A stretch of DNA of 64,000 bases from Eimeria necatrix. Taxonomy: Eukaryota; Apicomplexa; Conoidasida; Eucoccidiorida; Eimeriidae. How positions within the stretch are numbered: position 1 is the stretch's first letter; every line of letters starts with the position of its first letter. The notes under the pieces are model-generated. The model was not told the origin of the DNA. It did not search any database and saw only the letters and a program-made list of their open reading frames with translations. The translations under genes were made by a program, and so were the position numbers. Below, piece after piece: positions 23,981 to 35,900 of the stretch. The stretch is from assembly GCF_000499385.1 (NCBI RefSeq), contig NW_013654345.1, positions 1 to 64,000 on the forward strand, written 5' to 3'.

Positions 23981-26900
23981 CCTTGCTGGGGCACGTGCTC
24001 ATGTCCCGATGGCTTTTGCAGCTTCTGATGATGACTTTGCTGCTGCTGTTGCCTCAGCTGCTCCGGTTGAAACTCGCGGCCTTCAAGCGAACGGCTGTGC
24101 TGCTCTTCCCGTTGCTGCTGCTGCTCCTCCTGTTGCTGCTGCTGCTGCTCTTCATACGCTTCCGCGGTGCGGACAGGCTCGTCAAGCCGCTTTACAATGC
24201 GTCGTTGCTGTTTCTGCTGCGTTTGCTGCTGCTGCTGCTGCTTTTGCCCCAGCTCTTGCTGCCTCTGTGTCCCTTGTTCTCTGTGGAATTCTTGAGCCGA
24301 GGCCGCCTGGACAGCTGTAGCGCTCGAAACGTGGCCAGCAACTGGAGCAGCAGCAGCACCACCACCAGCGCATTCTGCTGCATTGACTGATGTTGAGGTT
24401 ACTTTTGATGCGGCTGCCCTTTGGTTCTGCTCTTCGAATAAGGGATCCTTGCAGCTATTTCTGTTTATGTTGTCCTTCTGCCCAACAGATGGCCGATGCG
24501 TGGGTTTCCTGCTGCTGCTACTGGAGCTACTGCTGCTGCTGCTGCTGCTGCTGCTTCTACTGCTGTTGCTACAGCTCCTGCTGCTCCTGTTGCTGCTGGT
24601 GCTGCACCTGCCTCTGCTGGTGTCAAGTCCGCTGCTGCTGCTACTTTTGTGTTTGCTGCTGCTGCTCTTGCTGCTGCTGACTTTGCTGCTGCTACTTTTG
24701 CTGCCGCTGCTTTTGCTGCTGTGGTGTGTGCTGCTGCGGCAGCCTGTGGGCGCATCTCGTGGAGTCACCTGGACAGTAGCAGAAGCATCGCCACGTTGAA
24801 GCAAACTGGCAGCAGCAGAATTTGCCTCAGCAGCTGAGCGTGCTGCAGCCAATGAGTCCGCTGCAGACGCAGTCCTTGCTGCAGCCGCAAAGGAATCTGC
24901 AGCAGCAGTCCTTACTGCAGCTCTACTGCTCGATGCAGCAGCAGAACTCCCCGCAGCTGCAGCAACACGGCCTGTTGCAGCAACAGCGCCAAGTGCATCA
25001 ACAGGGCTTAATGTATCGGCAAGGCTTTCTGCAGCAGCCGGAACCGCAGCAGCAGCAGCAGAGCTCGCTGCAGCAGCAGAGCTCGCTGCAGCAGCAGAGC
25101 TCGCTGCAGCAGCAGAGCTCGCTGCAGCATCAGGACTCAATACAGCAGCAGCGGTGACTCCACTGGCGCGGACTCCTGCAGCAGCACGCCTTGCTGCTGT
25201 AGCAGGTGAACAACCGCGGGAAGCTGGAAGCAGGGATTTGAGGCTGTTTGCCGCCTGCCTTCCTGTAACTGGTGGTGCTGCATCTGAAGAAGCAACTGCT
25301 GCTGCTGCTCGCTTTGCTGCCGTTGCTGCTGCTGCTGCCGGGGACGGCTTCCGTATCCCTTCAGCTGCTCGCTGCGCAGAAGCAGCAACTACTGCCTTTG
25401 CTGCTACTGCAGTAGCTTGTCTTGCCGGTGTTTCTGCCACAGAAGGCGCGCTAGGAAAGGTAGCAGCTGCAGCAGCAGGCGCTCTCATTGCGTCCGCAGC
25501 TGCTGCCACTGCTGCTGCTGCCCTCAAGGCAGCAGCTGTTGCTCGCGGTGTTGCTGTACATGTGGTCGACGCTTTTGCTGCTGCTGCCCTCGCTGCAGGT
25601 GAAGCTGCTGCGGGCAGTTCGCAGCTTGGCGAGTGCCGCGCTGATGCAGCACCTGCTGCAGCAGCACTCGCAGGCGCTGCAGCAGCAGCACAAGGCGCAG
25701 CATTCGCTTTTGCAGCTTTTAAGTGCCTGTTGGAAGCGGGGCTCTGCTGCAGCAGCAACAGCCCCTGCAGCCATCCCGCAGAGGAACGTCTACCAGGCCC
25801 ATCACCTGGCAGGGGAGACCTTTGCTGCTGCTCCGACTTCTGCTTCCGCTGTTGCTGTTGCTGCTGCAGCTGCTGTATGGCTGACTGAGCTGCCACACGC
25901 ACTCGCTGGGCTGTATGCGGGGTCGACGATAAAACGCCAGAAGGGATGTGCCCGCTTACCTGCAACGCCTGCTGCTGCCGCCGCTGCTGCTGCTGCTGCT
26001 GCAGTGGCTGCTTCTGCGAGAGTTTGTCTTCTGACTCCGCTTCCTGCTGCAGTAGCTGCTGGAAGTGGTCTGGCGAGTCCGCAGGCTCTTGTGGAGGGCC
26101 AACACAAGAGACAAAGTCATAAGGTGTCAGGCAGATTTGCCTCTGCCCTTGCTGCTGCTGTTGCTGCTGTGGAGTGGCTTGTGGTTGCTGAGATGAATCG
26201 GTCAAAGGGGAGGACAAGCATAGATGCTGCAGCTGCTGCTGCTGCTGCGAAAGAGGAGAGTCGCTAGAGCGTCCCTGGAGCAGCCATTCCGCGAGCTGCT
26301 CTCGCTGCTGCTGCTGCTGCTGCTGTTCAGTTTGCAAGGCTCCTGCAGCAGCTGCTGCAGCAGCAGCATGACTGCGGCTGACACGAACACCGCCCCCGCC
26401 AAAAGAAGTGCCACTGCACTCTTCAGGCGACTGCACCGAAAAAGGAAGCTTTGCGGCAGGGCTAAAGGACTGCTGCAGCAGCTCCCACTGCTGCTGCTGC
26501 TGCTGCTGCTGTTGCGGTGGCTGGGGCGGCGGTGGGGGAAACGCTGGCGCATGCGGTGACAGCTGAAATGACTTGCCAGCTGTGGCGACGGAGGGATTTA
26601 CTTGCTGTTGCTGCTGCTGCTGTGGCGGCGACCACGCAGCGCGTTGCTGCTGGTCTCCCCAGCCAGTGTGCGTCTGTCTATAGAGCCATGACTGCTGGCA
26701 TATGTGCTGCTGTTGCTGCTGCAGCAGCGGCGAGCCAGACGCTTGCTGCTGCTCATTCCAGCCATACAAGCTTTCGTGCTGCTGCTGATGCTGCTGCCAC
26801 TCAGCATTTGGCTGCCACGAATACTGGTGCTGCCCCCAATGCTGCTGCTGAGATTGCTGTTGCTGCTGTAGCGGCTGCTGCTGTTGTTCCCAGCCTACTT

Positions 26901-27861
26901 GTTGCTGCTGCCGCACCTGCCCTTCCTCATGCTGCTGCTGCTGCCATGTGGTTTGCTGCTGGTAACTCTTCTGTTCCCACTCGCGCTGCTGCTGCTCTTG
27001 CTGCCACCTCTGCAAATGCTCCTCCGCAGTTTGTGGCCGCTTTGGCTCCGCTGGCTGCTGCTGCCGCTCCTGCTGCTGCTGCCGCCAGAAGCTTTGCTGC
27101 TGACCTTCTTCGGATTGCAGCTGCTTGGGCTGCTGCTGCTGCTGCAAGTGGTGCCGCTGCCCGTAGCTTTGTGGGTTCCAGCTGTGCCGTTGCTGAGTAC
27201 GCTGCTGCTGCTGCTGCTGCTGCTGCCACTGCGATGAACACGTTGCGTTCCATGGCTGCTGCCAATCCTGCTGCTGCTGTTGCTGCTGCTGCTGCTCGTC
27301 TGATGCAGGGTTGCGGCACACAGCAGCAATGCTGCTGCAGCGCTCTAGCCAGCTTACTCCAGATCCCCAGCCGCCATCGCTGCCAAGGCCCCAGTTGCCA
27401 TTGTTGCTGCTGCTGCTGCTGCTGCCTGCACACCAGCTGTTCCTGTTGTGACTGCCACAGTATGTTCCCCATGAATGAGGGCTACTACTTCTGTCGCACT
27501 GTTTGCTGCTTCTGTCCCATTGTTTGCTGCCGTTGTCCCACTGTTTGCTGCTGTTGTCCCATTGTTTGCTGCTGCTGCTGCTGATGGGAACAGCATGGCA
27601 GCTCCGCCTGCTAGGCCGTGCCGCCGTGGCCGCATGAGCTCTGCTACTGCTGCTGCACCTGCTGCTGCTGCTATTTCGTTGCTTGCTCACGGGTTCGGGG
27701 GAAGGGATGACAGCCCACGGGTCTATTCCAGGGCTGGGGCTCCTTTGCTTTAGGAGGGCCTTTTTGCCGCTGTGCTTGCTGCTGCTGCTACTGCTGCTGC
27801 TGCTGATTCTACCAGCGCCGCGAGAGTCAGCAGGAGAGAGGCCCAGGCCCGGAGGCAACAT
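14659..27861 (-). CDS. Giant low-complexity-rich protein kinase, about 4,090 residues
   Basis: Five exons read 5' to 3' on the minus strand: 27861-19309, 18999-18854, 18649-18592, 18387-16418, 16210-14659. All junctions are GT-AG and the phases close exactly. The first roughly 2,500 residues are Gln-, Ser- and Ala-rich with no recognised fold. The kinase domain starts near residue 2520: glycine loop GQGTFGSVF (about 20222-20261), VAIK-type lysine in LALKEYK (19945-19965), catalytic loop VVDVKLSN in exon 2, DFG in ADFGSA, and activation-segment end GTLYSNPPE. Next come DVWGFGI, several hundred residues of Ala/Gln insertion, and the C-lobe ending LLPEALGHPWF in exon 5. HRD is replaced by VVD, but the catalytic Asp, Lys and Asn remain, so activity is plausible. 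A poly-Gln/Ser tail follows. The substrate and subfamily are unknown. It has no visible signal peptide, unlike the rhoptry kinase at 53313-55316. Confidence 0.85.
25061..25132 (-). repeat. Near-perfect 18-bp tandem repeat inside the giant kinase coding region
   Basis: Four consecutive copies of AGCTCGCTGCAGCAGCAG (plus-strand sense) encode repeated Ser-Ser-Ala-Ala-Ala-Ala blocks on the minus strand. The copies are nearly identical at DNA level, which suggests recent expansion. Confidence 0.85.
27478..27590 (-). repeat. Heptapeptide-type repeat (SSKQWDN) near the kinase N-terminus
   Basis: The minus-strand protein carries about four tandem copies of Ser-Ser-Lys-Gln-Trp-Asp-Asn with variants (GSKQWDR, SSKQCDR) at roughly residues 93-123. 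The unit is 21 bp. It contains Trp and Asp, so it is not a simple CAG expansion. Confidence 0.8.
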
Positions 27862-29955
27862 CGCTGTCTGGGATCATTGTACTGTGCAGGACTGCTGCTG
27901 CTGCAGCTTGCCGCTGCTGCTCTTTTTTGCTGCTGTTGCTGCTTGACTAGCAGCGCCGTGGAAGCCTTATGCCGCAGCAGCTGCCGCCGTTACAGCAGCT
28001 GTAGCAGCTGCTGCTGCTGCTGCTCCTCGCCGCGAACAGTGTCCCTGCTGCTGGGGTCTCTGTAGTGTACATGCACCGCAGCAGTACGGCAAGGGACGAA
28101 GTGAAGCCAGGAGTAATAATCAAAAAGAGCAGGGCTGTAAAACAGATAAAAGGCGACAAATATCCCTATTTCTTGCAGCGGCCGCTGCCGCCGTTGCTAC
28201 CGCGTGCTACAGCCCACCGACCCTAACACCATCGGCTGCGGGTCGTGTCTGTGTTTTGGGCATTTGCATGCGCAAATATAACATACTTGTAACAACTCGG
28301 AACAGAAGTGGGCAAATTACTTAGGTAGTAGACAGAAAGACCGAATCAGCGCGAAGAAATATCCATGAGCATTACACTCAACGGGCGGAGACCACGCATG
28401 AGAAAACGCCCCGCTTCAACAGCGGAAGGCCTGCGTTTTGAGCAGCAGTAAATCGAACTTACTAATTTAAAATCTTATTTTCAAAAATTCCAACCTTTTC
28501 TAGGCGGATGGGAGCTTCCAGATGGGCGAGACTTCAGAAATATGTGTGCTGCTCCATATTTGTGCACGTTGTAGTGTTTAGCCTAGCACAAGTAAGGGCG
28601 TGTGTATAGTTGTCCCGCAGTTCACTGCCTAATTTCATGTATTTGGTTTTACTGTTATGCTACTGCCATTTCTTAGCCTATATGCACTCAAGCGCCGCTG
28701 TGGCGAGCCTCACGCAACTCAAACAAAGCAACGAAATTTCAGTGGCCCTACGAAATATATCCCGGCGGCGTTATAGCCACAAAACCCCCACGCGAATTAA
28801 ACGCGCCATTTTTGGCTGCTTTTTAGCGAAATACGGTTAATCTCAAAGCCAACAATTCCAGATTCTGAACACTGCGTAGGTTAAGAAGAGGGCACCCAGA
28901 TACCGCAACACCAGCGGCCCTTGCCTCTAAGCCTGCGCTGTCTTAGCCGCATAGCAGCCACATCATGGCTCTTCGTGCACGTTCTACGGTCTACGTCTAC
29001 CCAGCTGTGTCGCTGACTCCGTCCAGTATCTGCTTAACAATTAGAAGACTGGTATGCCGACCCCCAACATAACTCCTAGCCGTGGCCCCTCTTAGCCACA
29101 AATGAATTTCCCGGCATCCTTTAGGACTCCTTTCCAACGTAGTGCACCTCACTAGCAAGCTAAGAAATACAGGTGCCAGGTCTTGGGCACATATTTAGAA
29201 CCCCTAAGCGAGTCGTCACCAGTCCTACGTGGACTCTGCACCTCCGATGCTTACAAGCCCATGTTCGAGAGGGCTGCTGATGCCCACCCCTGCAAGCTGG
29301 CACAGTTTCTTTTCTCTCGCCTGTTCGCCGGTTTAAACTTTGCACTAGTTGGTGAAATGCATAGACTCTACCATGCATGCCTCTATGCGCATATAGGCGC
29401 ATGCATTTACGTGCTGGTTAACTGCTGCATATGCTCATGTTCATAGAAGAATACGTATGCTGATATTTCTATACTTGCATTCACCTCTACTTGCTGGTAT
29501 TTTCACGTCTACAACGGCAGCTGCTACTCCCCTATCCCTGCCTTCTTTTCTCTCCCCCTGGCGATGAACTCCCGCGTTCATCGCCAGGGAGAGAGAAAAA
29601 AGGGCCTGAGCGCTTCCTCAGGCCGTGGTAGGGAAGAAACGGACAGAGAGCAACTTATACTAGGCCTTAAATGTGCCTCTCCACTGTTCCCGATGAGCCA
29701 TGAAAACGACAGTTCTGTTCTCAATGCAAAGAATAAAACTGCGCATTATTCTTATTACCAAAAAGGCCTCTTGTGGCTCCACTGGCAAATCATGGTCCAC
29801 CTGGCGAGCTGCTGCTGCTACTAGATGTGCAGCAGCAGCTGATGCCATCCCGCTGCACTTGCCTTTGCTGCTGCAGGCTCTTTTTTATGTCTTTTGGCAC
29901 AAGAGCCGCCACTACTCCCTAAAAGTTGCTTGTCCTTTCCCGCAGATGCTGCTGC
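27862..29955. other. Transition zone between repeat-rich and repeat-poor DNA
   Basis: CTG arrays end at about 28,200, and to the right only scattered short CAG runs occur. A 67-codon plus-strand frame from ATG at 28637 to 28840 starts with a hydrophobic, signal-like stretch, but there is nothing else to support it. A strong hairpin lies at 29546-29599. The last several hundred bases are probably the 3' flank of the U5 GTPase gene. Confidence 0.5.
29546..29599. repeat. 24-bp inverted repeat with 6-base loop
   Basis: The left arm at 29546-29569 and the right arm at 29576-29599 are complementary over 24 bp with a single mismatch, around a TCCCGC loop. It lies about 360 bp beyond the stop of the U5 GTPase gene, on its 3' side. 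It could be a fold-back in the transcript 3' end, a terminator-like element or a remnant mobile element. Confidence 0.85.
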
Positions 29956-32900
29956 TTACAGGAACTGCTGCAGATTGTTGGCAATGCTGAGCAACATGGG
30001 ATCATCGAAGAATTTGTGAATTGAGACGTCCTCGCTTAGACCCTGAAATTGTGCGAATTACAGACACAAGAATTCGCAAATCTGCTTAGAGCCAAATGTT
30101 CACTTGGCAACCAGACACAAATTCTTCAGTGTGCTCTGTCACACATGCGGAAGCTACACCATCACGAGCGGCAGCAGCAGCAGCGTCGGCAGCAGCGTCA
30201 GCAGTACTTCAACTGCACAGCGGCAGACAAACAGAGCTCCAAAGCTCGAGAAGCGGCAGCACCCAAAGCCTCAGCAGCAGCAGCAGCACCACCACAGCCC
30301 ACTTTTCTTCTCCTCGTCTTGAGTAGGAATTCTCTGGCAAGGTGAGGAGCTGGCGCTGGCTCTAACGGCTTGAACACAATCTGCTTGTCCAGAGGGTCCC
30401 CTGGAACTATGGACCAGTTGTCGAAGACGGTCAAGCACATTGCCTGACCACTTGTGTGTGTCCTGAAAAGTACAGCGAACAAGAAAAGGTCCTTTTAGTC
30501 CAGCACTCATCGGTTTGTCTAGCAATGTACACCGATAGAACGAAGAGAAGCACGAAGGCAAACGAGTGAATGAAAGATTACATAGTTAGGAGGAAGCCCA
30601 AGTACACTGGGCTAGTTGCAGCCGCATCAGCAACACCAGCGACAGCAACAGCAGTATCGAAACGCACCTGAGGTCTGTCTCGAAGCCAAAGGATTCTATG
30701 GCTGGCAAGTATGCGTGCACAATGTAGAGGGGGGTTCCCGGCTTGGGCATATCGCGAGCTACATTGCCGCGCCTCCTGCAAGAGTGGCAGCAGAGCTAGA
30801 AAAAGGCAACAGTAGGTGTGCACCACGAAGCGATAGCAACGCACGAATACCTCAGTAAGGACTGCGTACATTTTGCAGCAGCAACCGCAGCCGGTGCTGC
30901 TGCTGTTGCTGCGCGCTGCTACAAGTCCTGCTGCCACTTATGCTGCCGACAGTGCCCGTTTCTGCCCCTTGCTGCTTAATGCTGCATTTGCCAGCTTGTT
31001 AATGTCTAACCGTGCAAGCACTGTATAAATGGCTGAGACGCAATCTGCTGGACACTGGATCTCGGAAAACATGATTGGCTCCAGCAGCCTGGGAGTGGCG
31101 AGCAGCAGAGCGGAGTAGGCCACGCGCCTGATATCGCAACGCCATGAATACAAAGAAGAACCATGGCAAATGATATACATGAATGATAAAAAAATGAGTA
31201 AATCCATAAATGCAATGGACAGTTGATAGCTAGGTAAACCGACCTCGCACTAGGAATAATCTGGCCCCCTCCTCTGTGCACTGCATCTTTTGCTATCTCT
31301 GCATCCACCAGCTTGAAGCGCACGCCCTTCACGTTCTCCTCAATCAAGGGGCCCTCTCTGGTCGCCCATTGGAAGCCCTGTGGTCAGCTCAAACACAGTG
31401 CAGTTCACGGCATAAATCCCAAACCCCAAATTTTGCCGCACGGAAAGATATGAAAGAGCGGAAAAAATGTGGTTCTGGCCAAGTTAAGTCTAATATTCGT
31501 CTGTATCACAAGTAAAGGGAACAGCTTAGTTTGTTGCTTCGTCTATTCATCACGTATTTGCGTTACTTACTTGGATAACACTTTCCTTAAATGGCAGCAA
31601 GGCCCCCTTCTGTTGCGAAACAAGGCGCTGGAACTCGGCGTTGAACACCTCTCCCAGTAGTACACAAGACCCTAAATAACAAGAAAATCGAAGTGTAGTA
31701 CTCTAGTAACATCAAGGCGCATAGTACAACGATATGTGTGCGCGGACGCATTCACATCCACTTGTAGTATTTTCGTCGCAGGTGACACATATGGCCCAAA
31801 ACAAGCATACAAGTACCAACGTTGAGGACCCGTAAACGAGATATTCTTCTACGCGCAAACTACATGTCCTGCAGATAGACTGGGGTCTACAGCTATACAT
31901 GAACTTAGTGTAAATTGGCTCTGTCCACATGTGGACGATAAATTCAGAAGGGAAAGACTAAGTAGATAAACGCAAACTTAAATAGGCAGAGAGCAGGCAG
32001 ATGCAAACCATCCAACTTGTTGGCCAGCCAAGCATGCGCATATATAGACTACACGATAAAACACAAGTGCCGCATATGCACGTGCGCATGTTAGTATCAA
32101 CTATTGTCAGTCTGTCCATAATTCGACTCAGAAGTTCGCAGCCTGACTATTTAGTTATGCATGTCTTCTGCCCATGAAATTGCTCTTTTCTCACCTCTTG
32201 CTGAGGGCCCGAATGCCCAAATAGACCTAGCCGCCAGCAGATCCCACCCGTACTGAGAAGAGAAATGCTCACCCAGAGTCCTAAACAGAAAGCACAGATA
32301 AAGTAGAATTTGGAGGTCTTCGCTTTGGAGAAACGTCCTAGAAACAGCCAATCGGCTCACACAGCATCAACATGAAGGATTGAAGCCACGGCAAAAGTAC
32401 CAGTAGTGGCACCAGCAACAACTCCCCCACAAGCGCCAGCAACACGTCACATACATCAACAGCAGCAGCACGAGCAACAGCAGCAAATGCACAAACAGCA
32501 GCAGCATCAATACAAGGAGTCGCAGCAGGGGTGGTTACGTTGTGTTACCTCTGGTCCCATTTGTCGCTAATGTGTCCTTTCTCGAGATCATCTGCAATCC
32601 GTTTCTCAAGGGGCTCGGCAATCATGTAAAGCTTATTCTTCTTGTTTGGCGACTCTGCGAAGCACTTTAGGGCGCTGGTTTCCACTACCTGGCAAGTATC
32701 AAATACAGCCAAGCAACTCCAGGCATTTGCAAACGTTGAACAAGAAGTTAGACAGAAGCGCCACCTCAACCACCGCCACAACCACAATTGGCGCCATTAC
32801 AGGCATCAACGCCACGAACAGCGGCAGTAAAAGCAGCAGCGAAACCAGCAGCAGCTACAGCAATAGAAGCAGCATCTGCAGCACTGACCGTTTCACAGAA

Positions 32901-35900
32901 CTTGACGACTGGGTCGCTGACCTTCACCTCCATATTACCGTATAAGATTCGCAGGTCATGCAGCAAGCAGTCCAAGTAGAGCTCCCCAGTGCCGCAAATT
33001 ACGTGTTCACCTGTACACGCAACTCAGCCTGAATTTTTGAATTTGAGCAAATGCGTTAATCAATGTTTGCAACCAATAAAAATGGTCGTGAAGGCTAGTG
33101 GGTAGATAAGCAACAAAATAGTAAAATCATGCTCAGCTTGAGTGAAGGGAAAAAAGGTAGCAGTCCACTAAACGGCCAAAGCGCTAAGTAAACATACAAC
33201 GACACAAAAGCATATGCATGGGTTATATAAAGCGTCGTCCCTTTCTCGCCATATACACATATTTTAAACATTGCAAATACGTAAATACGAATGTATGTGC
33301 GCAATACGTATGCATAGCTTGTGTGTCTGTTCGGGGCCAGGACCTCCGTTTTATGACCACTTCGCGCCATTATTTACCTCTCTGTGTTTACTCATTAAAA
33401 GCATTGAAACGTAGAGAGAAACTATGCGAAAGCCACGCAGCATTACCTGACTCTTCCACTTTTGTCTGCGCTATCGGATAGGCCTTGTCTATCCTTCTCA
33501 AACCCTGCACGGAGCATAATTAGAACAAAAATGGAAAGCTGTTTACGTCTAACTAATGGCCATGCTTATACATGCGCATAGATTCCAGAACCTTGTATTT
33601 CACATCTATGGTTCAAAACTGCAGGTCTCGCAATCACCTTTCAAATTAGGGTTCGCGTTTCAACACTATAATCTGGGGTTTAGGGCTTGAAAGTAACTCG
33701 CCTCAATCATTTTGGGAAGTTCACTGGGCTGAAGGGGCTCGCAGGCAACTTTGAGCACAGGGGCAGCTATGAACTGCAGCGGCCTGAAAATCTCGACTTC
33801 GCATTGGTGGTCAAGAGAAGTGATGGTGGCTGTCTTCTTCACAGACAGATCGCAGCCGCCCAGAAGGACCCAACTGCCTGTGCAGAAGAAAAAGGATAGA
33901 CAATTACGCAAATAAACTGAAAGGCTGACTAGAGCGCTGACGAAAGACGAGGAAATGCACAGGCTGGACGAAATATGGAACGGAGGCGACCCGAATGCAA
34001 CTATAATCAGGCACTAAAACAAACGGGTATACAAGAGAACAGGTAAACAGCAATCAATATCCCTGCCGAGCAACCTGTCCATAGATTTGCACCCTATTTA
34101 CTAGTATCTCTCTTCAATTGTTAATTACCTGCTGGCACACAGTCAACCTCAACTCTGTACCTGCCCATGGGTATCCACAGGTGAGTAACCTCTCTTATCA
34201 ATTGGTCCTCATCATCATCAAGAGAAAACGCCTCTCCCAACACCTGAAAAACAAAAGTAATGTCAAGTGCGGCGATATTCACGATAATGAGGAATCAGGT
34301 ATAAACGCTGATACAGTAATATTAGGTAACAGTGAATACGTAGCAACGAAGAGAAAATTAAGCAGGAGAAATAGTCGAAGCAAATGCACACAAATCAGCA
34401 CCTACCCTGACTCTATGTCCCTTGTAAACTGTGCCGCTCATGACTCTGCCCAGCAAATCAAAGGCCGCGTAGTTGGCAGGCCGGTGGTAATTTTTGGTGG
34501 TGTAGATCATGAGGCACGGGCTGCGCTTGTCCACAGCCTTCATTGCAGTTGCCACTTCACCCTCCTAAGCAGCCGAGGCAGTAGCAGCAGAAGCAGCAGC
34601 AGTGATACCAAAAGCAGCACAACTGTGTAAAGCGGAAGCAGAACGCTTCGCGCTAACAGAAAGGCAAATGGTGCAGTTACTCAGCCGTAAGCTCTACTGT
34701 CTGGCTGGTCTAGCAACAGCAGCGGCAGCAGCAGCAGAAGCACCTGGCTCCCAGTGTAGACCCGCTGCACTTTAGTTATGGCGTTCGTTTTAGGGTCCTT
34801 TATCTTCTCAACCACGCAGTCAACGAACGAGCTGAGAAATCAACAGTAGCAACAGCGGCCAAAGTCCAAGTAAGAGCATCGAATGTAGAAGCACTGGCAA
34901 TACAAGGAGGTACACACACTCCCTTAGCAATATGCGAAGACGGCAAGTAACTGCATGCACAGTCCTCTAAAGTAAAAGGGGAAGTCAGATTCATGTATGA
35001 AGCCAAGATATTCCATTGGCAGTCTTTGACCACTTGTTCGAAGCAAAAAGATGTAAGGACCCAGAAGTAGTCCCTACACCCTTGCCCTGAACCCTCTTTA
35101 GATTACCTCGAGTCCCCGAAGAACACTGAAAGGACTCTCTTCAAAAGCGTTCTGCTATCCAGCAAATAGTCTTCAGACTTGAGTTTTATACCCAACTAAA
35201 ACAAACAAGGAGACAAAAGCACAGAGAAACTGAAGTGAATACCAAGGGATCGAAGCTTACAGAGTTGACGGCGGCACAGCAGCGAAATGAAGTACGCAAA
35301 ATCTAAAGCAAATAGCCATAAATGAGCAAGAAAGAGACCGAGATAAAAGCAAGGATTAAAACGGAGAACAGTTTGAAATGAAGGAAGAAGCAGAAATAGG
35401 CGGCGAGGAACAACTAGCTACTAAAATACCTCAGCCAGTGTGGGCTCCAGTGTCGGTCTCTCTTCTGCCACGCAGTGCGCCAGCAATTTGTAGAGAGGCT
35501 CCAAAATGAACTCAACAAACATACGAGGTGCATCCTGGACACAAAGTACAAAAGCATGCTTCTGCTACTTCTGTTTCGCTGCTGCTGCCATGCTGCAGCT
35601 CTCCGTCCCTGCAGCGAGAAATGTTGCTATTTCTTTGCCGTCTTCTGCAAGGGCAGCTTCCGCTCCTGCTGAACCGCGTGAAACAGCAGCCGGAGGAACG
35701 CCAGCAGCTCCCCAGCATCAGGTGCTCCAGTACCAGCGCTAACAAAAGCAGCAACATCGGCAGCAGCAGCATCGGCAGCAGCAGCGGCTGAAACATACCG
35801 GGAAAGGAGGGGTAGACACAACCTTATTTGTCTCTGGATCTCTATAGAAGTCTCCCCAGAGTGCAATTTCAAAGAGCTCCAGCTGAGTGTACACGTCATC

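Noticed and set aside
1..28200. CRISPR-like regularly spaced repeats
   Set aside because: The arrays are contiguous tandem repeats without unique spacers, in an organism with split genes and spliceosomal introns.
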